Shown: piece after piece, positions 59,821-64,000 of the stretch
Layout of the letters: each line of letters starts with the position of its first letter
Position numbering within the stretch: position 1 is the first letter of the stretch
Origin: Palsa-506 sp963709075
Lineage (GTDB): Bacteria > Actinomycetota > Actinomycetes > Streptosporangiales > Streptosporangiaceae
Reading direction: 5' to 3'
DNA: 64,000 bases
Assembly (NCBI GenBank): GCA_963709075.1
Contig: CAVPUY010000006.1
Span: forward strand, 1 to 64,000
Translations under genes and position numbers: made by a program
Notes under the pieces: generated by a model
What the model was told of the DNA's origin: nothing
Databases searched by the model: none
The model's input: the letters and a program-made list of their open reading frames with translations, nothing else

Positions 59821-61221
59821 GTGAGGGCAATCGCTGACCCGGAGTGCGATCTGGTCGTCCGCGGCGGCACGGTAGTCACCGCTGGCAGCTCGGCCGAGTG
59901 TGACCTGGGAATCTCTGGCGGCCGGATCAGCCAGCTCGGCGGCACCATCCGCGGCCGCCGGGAGGTCGATGCGGCCGGCGCCCTCGTCCTGCCCGGCGGG
60001 CTGGACATGCACGTTCACCTCTCCTCCCCGGATCCGCCGGAGCCCGGCGTGCCTGCCTGGGTGGACGATTTCTACTCCGGCTCGCGGGCCGCGATCGCCG
60101 GCGGCGTGACGACGTTCGGGAACATGACATTCCAGCGGGACGGCGAGTCGCTACGGCAGGCGCTCGACCGCGACCTGGCCGCCGCGGACGGCCGCGCGGC
60201 CGTCGACTACGTGCTGCACGCGGTGCTGGCGGATCCCTCGCCGGAGGTGCTTGCCGAGCTGCCGGTGCTGGCAGCGAGCGGGCACCAGAGCCTCAAGCTG
60301 TTCATGATCTCCCCCGCCTTCGACGCGCGCGCCGAGGAGATGCTCGCGGCAATCCGGATTGCCGGGCGCAGCGGCACGCTGACCATGCTGCACTGCGAGG
60401 ACGGGCCGCTGGTCCGCGCCGCCGGGCAGCAGCTCGTCGCGGACGGACGCGGCACCCTGGCCAGCTGGGCGGACGCCCGGCCGGTGCTGGCGGAGCGGGC
60501 AGCGGTCGAGCGCGCGGTGGCGATCTGCGAGGCGACCGGCTCGCCGATCTACATCGTGCACCTGTCGTCCCAGGCCGCGCTCGACTCGGCCCGCCGCGCG
60601 CAGGCCCGCGGCCTGCCGGTGTTCGTCGAGACCCGCCCGCTGTACCTCTACCTGACCAGCGAGCTGCTGCAGCAGCCGGACGGCGCGAAGTACATCGGCT
60701 GCCCGCCGCTGCGCGAGCCTGCCGACGTCGAGGCAATGTGGTCCGGCCTGGCCGACGGCTCCATTCACACGCTGGGCAGCGACCACGCGCCGTGGTTGCT
60801 GCGGGACAAGACAGACTCCTCGCTGGACGTGACCGGGGCCCGCCCGGGCGTCGCCGACCTGGAGACGATCCTGCCGATGCTGTTCTCGGCCGGCGTCCGG
60901 ACCGGGCGGATCTCGCTGGCCCGCTTCATCGAGCTCACCTCGACGAACCCGGCCCGGCTGTTCGGGCTCTACCCGCGGAAGGGAACGATCGCGGTGGGCA
61001 GCGACGCTGACCTCGTCGTGCTCGATCCCCGGCTGCGCCGCACGATCGACGGCCGGTCCATGCAGTCCAACGCCGATTACTCGGTCTACGACGGCCAGCA
61101 GGTGCACGGCTGGCCGCGATTCACCATCAGCCGCGGCGATGTCGTGCTCGCGGACGGCGAGGTACTGGCCGGGCCCGGCCGCGGGCAGTGGCTTCGCCAG
61201 GATCCGACGACCGCGCCCTAG
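59821..61221 (+). CDS. Dihydropyrimidinase/hydantoinase-like amidohydrolase
   Basis: A 466-residue cyclic amidohydrolase. Metal ligands are HVH in GLDMHVHLSS, the carbamylated Lys in SLKLFMISP, His in TMLHCEDG and in YIVHLSSQ, and Asp in LGSDHAPW. The arrangement is that of dihydropyrimidinase, allantoinase and dihydroorotase-like enzymes, which open cyclic amides. The GTG at 59821 follows an ACGGA ribosome binding sequence. It is 30 bp downstream of the USP gene on the same strand and may be co-transcribed. The substrate is not fixed by sequence. Confidence 0.9.
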   Translation: MRAIADPECDLVVRGGTVVTAGSSAECDLGISGGRISQLGGTIRGRREVDAAGALVLPGGLDMHVHLSSPDPPEPGVPAWVDDFYSGSRAAIAGGVTTFGNMTFQRDGESLRQALDRDLAAADGRAAVDYVLHAVLADPSPEVLAELPVLAASGHQSLKLFMISPAFDARAEEMLAAIRIAGRSGTLTMLHCEDGPLVRAAGQQLVADGRGTLASWADARPVLAERAAVERAVAICEATGSPIYIVHLSSQAALDSARRAQARGLPVFVETRPLYLYLTSELLQQPDGAKYIGCPPLREPADVEAMWSGLADGSIHTLGSDHAPWLLRDKTDSSLDVTGARPGVADLETILPMLFSAGVRTGRISLARFIELTSTNPARLFGLYPRKGTIAVGSDADLVVLDPRLRRTIDGRSMQSNADYSVYDGQQVHGWPRFTISRGDVVLADGEVLAGPGRGQWLRQDPTTAP

Positions 61222-61419
61222 CCGGCCAGCCCGCTCGGGGCCGCAGGTGGACGAGCCGCGGCTAGCTGGCCGCGCGCGTGCCGTGCTCGGGCGAACGACG
61301 CAGTAACCCCGTAATGCAGTAAGCGGCCGGGGACGGACGCCTGCCGCGCTATCGCGGCTGACGCTGGCCGGTGCTCCGGGTGCTCCGGTGCTCCAGTGCT
61401 CCAGTGCCTCAGTCGTGGC

Positions 61420-62040
61420 TCAGCAGGTTCTGGCGAGATAGCCGCTGATCGCCGCGATGGACTCGGCCGTGTCCCGGTGCAGTATGCCGCGGATGCCGAG
61501 CTGGCAGGCAGCCTCGACGTTCTCCGGCACGTCGTCGAGGAATACGAGGTCGGCCGGGGACACCTTAAGCTCGGCGCATAGCAGCGCGTAAATCCGCGGG
61601 TCGGGCTTCACGAGGCCTACCTCGTGCGAGTAGATGACGATGTCGAACAGTTCCTCGAACGAGTACCTGGCCTGCTCCTCGCGTCGCGCGCCGTCCGAGG
61701 AGTTGCTCAGGATGGCCGTCGCGTAGCGCGGCCGGAGGCTGGCGGCGTACGCCATGAGCTCGTGGTCAAGCTCACCGCAGTACCAGCGCCACATGTCGGC
61801 CATGAACTCGTCCGCCTGCGCGCTCGACAGGCCGAGCGCGCCGGCGAACCGCCGGCGGTATGCCGCCTCGGTCAGCGCGCCGGTGCCGATGCCGCCGTCC
61901 GGGTCGACGCGCTCAAGCGCCGCAGCGAACCCGGCTGGGGTCAGTCCGAGCCGCTGCCGCCACGGTTCGAGCCAGTGCGCCCTCGGCGCGACGCGCTCAA
62001 GCACCCCGCCGACATCGAACGCAATCGCCCGGACCGCCAT
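61420..62040 (-). CDS. HAD-superfamily hydrolase
   Basis: A 206-residue HAD phosphatase. Motif 1 is AFDVGGVLE, where the second acidic residue is replaced by Gly, an unusual feature. Motif 2 is ILSNSSDGA, and motifs 3 and 4 are VGLVKPDPRIYALL and LVFLDDVPENVEAA. A four-helix cap lies between motifs 1 and 2. Members dephosphorylate small molecules, or dehalogenate. The ATG at 62040 is chosen over an upstream in-frame Met because motif 1 begins four residues later, as is typical. Confidence 0.88.
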   Translation of the reverse strand: MAVRAIAFDVGGVLERVAPRAHWLEPWRQRLGLTPAGFAAALERVDPDGGIGTGALTEAAYRRRFAGALGLSSAQADEFMADMWRWYCGELDHELMAYAASLRPRYATAILSNSSDGARREEQARYSFEELFDIVIYSHEVGLVKPDPRIYALLCAELKVSPADLVFLDDVPENVEAACQLGIRGILHRDTAESIAAISGYLARTC

Positions 62041-62764
62041 GGCCCAAAGGATCCCACACCCGCGCGCCCGGCATCCCGATAGCGTCACCGTTTCGTGATC
62101 ACGGCGGATCTGGCGCAGCCAGGCGCGGGCCGGGTCCGCCGCGACCGGGAACCGCGGTGCGGACTAGCCGCCGAGGCGCACGGTGCCGTCGGCGCTCAGC
62201 TCCCAGCCGGGGTTATGCGCCACTTCCCACGGATGCCCGCCCCGGGCCGGCACCCGCCCGCCCGCCCCCCGTGGCTCCCCCTTGTTACAACCCGCTGAAT
62301 GTGACAGCCACAGGGTTGGGTGCCTGTGGATGTCACATTCATCGGCTTGCCGACGGTCGCGAGCACCACCCGGCCTGCATGATCGTTGCTTGCTAGCCGG
62401 ACGGCGACACCTCGAACGCCTGTGCGATCGGTTCCTAGAAGTAGCCCACCAGGATCTGTAGAGTGCCGGACTATGCGGAAGCTGCTGCGCACCGAAGAGC
62501 CGGATGCGGCTCCTGGTGCGACCGCTACTTCAACGCAGCTGAAACGGGAACCCCGTGGCGGCCCCGGCGATAGGGCGCTGGATCATGGACCGGGTCATCC
62601 GCGCCCGGCTGGCCAGGCGGCGGAGGAGGAGGCGCGGATAGCCGGGCCATCCGGGCCGGCGGAAACGCCGCCAGGCGGGATGCGGAGGCCAGCGAGCCCG
62701 GCGGCCCCATTGCCGTGGCCTCTTGCTGCTCGCCACCGTGCGAACGGGCCGGCCAGGGGCAGCC
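62041..62764. other. Intergenic region with a strong hairpin
   Basis: This 724-bp stretch lies between the divergent HAD and methyltransferase genes. No frame has recognisable domains. The chief structure is the 46-bp inverted repeat at 62296-62341, listed separately. A small palindrome TTGTTACAA lies at 62282-62290. Arg-rich frames on the plus strand near 62460-62740 lack ribosome binding sites and similarity. The methyltransferase promoter must lie here but was not clear. Confidence 0.5.
62296..62341. repeat. 46-bp inverted repeat
   Basis: TGAATGTGACAGCCACAGG at 62296-62314 pairs with CCTGTGGATGTCACATTCA at 62323-62341 at 18 of 19 positions around an 8-base loop. There is no U tract and no adjacent stop codon, so it is not an obvious terminator. 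It could be an operator, an element end or a structured RNA. Confidence 0.75.
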
Positions 62765-63772
62765 ATGCCTGACCTCACCTGCCTGGAGATCTGCGCCGGC
62801 GCCGGCGGCCAGTCACTCGGCCTGGAGCAGGCGGGCTTCGCCCACGTCGCTGCGGTGGAGCTGGATCCGGACGCCTGCGCCACCCTGCGGCTGAACCGGC
62901 CCGGCTGGAAAGTCGTCGAGCAGGACGTCCATCAGTTCGGCGGGGACAGCTACCGCGGCGTGGACCTGCTGGCCGGCGGCGTGCCTTGCCCGCCGTTCTC
63001 GATCGCCGGCAAGCAACTCGGCGCCGACGACGAGCGTGACCTGTTCCCGCAGGCGCTGCGCCTGGTGCAGGAATGCCAGCCGGCCGCGATCATGCTGGAG
63101 AATGTCCGCGGCCTTTCCACCGCCCGGTTCGCCGGGTACCGCGACCAGGTACTCGCCCGGCTTGGCGAGCTCGGCTACCAGGCCGGCTGGCAGGTACTGA
63201 ATGCCAGTGAGTTCGGCGTGCCGCAGCTGCGCCCGCGGTTCATCCTGGTGGCCATGCCGCCGTCCGCCTACCGGCATTTCCAGTGGCCCCGCGCCATCGG
63301 CACGCCGCCGACGGTCGGCGAGACGCTGCGCGACCTGATGGCGGCCGGCGGCTGGCCGGGCGCCGATGGCTGGGCGGAGCGGGCCAACGGCATCGGCGCG
63401 ACGCTGGTCGGCGGCTCGCGCAAGCACGGCGGCCCTGATCTCGGCCCGACCCGGGCCCGCGAGGCCTGGCTCCGGCTGCGGGTGGACGGCAAGGGACTGG
63501 CAGACGCGCCGCCCGGCCCAGCCCATCCCGCCGATCACGTGCCCCGGCTGACGCTGCCGATGGCCGCCGCCATCCAGGGCTTCCCGCCGGACTGGCTGTT
63601 CTCCGGCCGCAAGACCGCGGGCTACCGCCAGATCGGCAACGCTTTCCCGCCGCCGGTGGCACGGGCGGTGGGTGACAGCATCCGCGCGGCGATCGTGGCC
63701 GCTGCCGGGATCCCGGCGTCCGGGCGGGATAAGCCGCAGCCCGGGCCCGGCCGCCTGCTGCACGCCGTGTGA
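62765..63772 (+). CDS. DNA (cytosine-5) methyltransferase, probable partner of a NaeI-type nuclease
   Basis: A 335-residue C5 methyltransferase. Motif I is CLEICAGAGGQSLGLEQAGF, motif IV has the catalytic cysteine in PCPPFSIAG, motif VI is ENVRGL, motif VIII QLRPRFI and motif X GNAFPPPVARA. The target recognition domain lies between VIII and X. It transfers a methyl group from SAM to cytosine C5. The gene is followed after 31 bp by a NaeI-like endonuclease gene, so it is probably the protective modification enzyme. By analogy the target would be GCCGGC; this is inferred. The ATG at 62765 fits the family N-terminus. Confidence 0.9.
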   Translation: MPDLTCLEICAGAGGQSLGLEQAGFAHVAAVELDPDACATLRLNRPGWKVVEQDVHQFGGDSYRGVDLLAGGVPCPPFSIAGKQLGADDERDLFPQALRLVQECQPAAIMLENVRGLSTARFAGYRDQVLARLGELGYQAGWQVLNASEFGVPQLRPRFILVAMPPSAYRHFQWPRAIGTPPTVGETLRDLMAAGGWPGADGWAERANGIGATLVGGSRKHGGPDLGPTRAREAWLRLRVDGKGLADAPPGPAHPADHVPRLTLPMAAAIQGFPPDWLFSGRKTAGYRQIGNAFPPPVARAVGDSIRAAIVAAAGIPASGRDKPQPGPGRLLHAV

Positions 63773-63803
63773 CTGCACTCCCCCGGCCGGAGGTGGCGTG
63801 CCC

Positions 63804-64000
63804 ATGACCGCGGACGAGTTCCGCCTGGAGCTGGTGACGCAGCAGATACCGCCCGCGCCCGGAGCCGATCCCGAGCTCGATGCCGTGCAGGCCGAACTCG
63901 GCCGCTCGATCCGGCCGGCCGCGGTGTCGCCGCGGTGCTCCGGGACACCCTTGACCAGCTCTACGACGGCCAGCACACCGGCCGCTGGAATTACGACCAG
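63804..64000 (+). pseudogene. NaeI-family type II restriction endonuclease, 5' part, frameshifted
   Basis: The ATG at 63804 has GGAGG upstream. The first 40 codons read a charged N-terminus ending at GRSIRPA. Beyond a break at 63910-63925 the other frame reads VAAVLRDTLDQLYDGQHTG then RWNYDQ at the window edge. This closely resembles the NaeI N-terminal region around LRDTLDQLYDGQRTGRWNF, as recalled from the published enzyme. NaeI cleaves at GCCGGC and needs two sites. The catalytic domain lies outside the window. The frame change is beside a GCCGGC. It is not possible to say whether the rest is intact. Confidence 0.82.

Noticed and set aside
61373..61405. Repeats of GGTGCTCC-like units before the HAD gene 3' end
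   Set aside because: Short simple-sequence slippage with no feature attached.
62386..62772. Plus-strand frame of 128 codons before the methyltransferase
   Set aside because: No ribosome binding site, family motif or conserved pattern; low-complexity C-terminus.
1..64000. tRNA, rRNA and CRISPR array
   Set aside because: No cloverleaf with matching T-arm and acceptor stem was found, no rRNA signature and no regularly spaced repeats.

Overview
The window is about 70 percent GC and its codon use, gene families and promoter style point to a high-GC actinomycete. Indicators are an MshC-like mycothiol-type ligase, an sseA-sufE pair, an ECF42-type sigma factor with its DGPF partner, a DUF574 methyltransferase, an LmeA-like lipid-binding protein and an Eis-like acetyltransferase. 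Several genes appear to be leaderless, with a -10 hexamer six or seven bases before the start codon. No rRNA, tRNA or CRISPR array was seen. The closest genus cannot be named from the sequence alone.

Layout. 0.5-9 kb: S9 peptidase, truncated globin, a decayed aldo/keto reductase and an IS110-type transposase remnant, a LuxR-type two-component pair with a divergent membrane protein, and an HSL-type esterase. 9-10 kb: a HepT / HTH-MntA toxin-antitoxin pair beside a 75-bp exact copy of part of a dioxygenase gene located 13.9 kb away. 10.4-14.7 kb: a partly decayed aromatic or polyketide-tailoring group (methyltransferase, carboxymuconolactone decarboxylase-like protein, broken FAD monooxygenase, SnoaL-like fragment, tautomerase, hydrolase-LuxR fusion). 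14.8-24 kb: short-chain dehydrogenases, VOC proteins, ECF42 sigma factor with DGPF protein, Eis-like acetyltransferase, an IS630-type remnant, a TauD-like dioxygenase and a TMEM175-like channel. 24-34.6 kb: a receiver-thioredoxin reductase fusion (frameshifted), NUDIX, a TetR-SDR divergent pair, an LmeA-like protein, a Gfo/Idh oxidoreductase, sseA-sufE, a DUF574 methyltransferase, a K+ channel and a DMT transporter. 35-49 kb: a double PAP2 phosphatase, two separate ArsR-SRPBCC operons, NDH-2, a large ATPase-LuxR regulator, a Tat-exported PHP-like protein and an MshC-like ligase. 49-57 kb: GntR and a divergent DHA2 exporter, DUF2461, a GDT1/TMEM165 exporter behind a yybP-ykoY Mn2+ riboswitch, an acyl-CoA ligase and a second DHA2 exporter. 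57-64 kb: two matching operator-like sites around an unrecognised membrane-anchored protein, a universal stress protein, a dihydropyrimidinase-like amidohydrolase, a HAD hydrolase, and a C5 methyltransferase followed by the 5' part of a NaeI-family restriction endonuclease that runs off the window.

Striking features are the Mn2+ riboswitch, the NaeI-type restriction-modification pair, the HTH-fused MntA antitoxin, several long perfect palindromes in promoters, and about ten long genes each split by a single frame change. Five of those frame changes lie in or next to GCCGGC, the known recognition site of NaeI. Whether they are real mutations or assembly errors decides how much of this window is functional, so broken genes are listed as pseudogenes with the position of the break.
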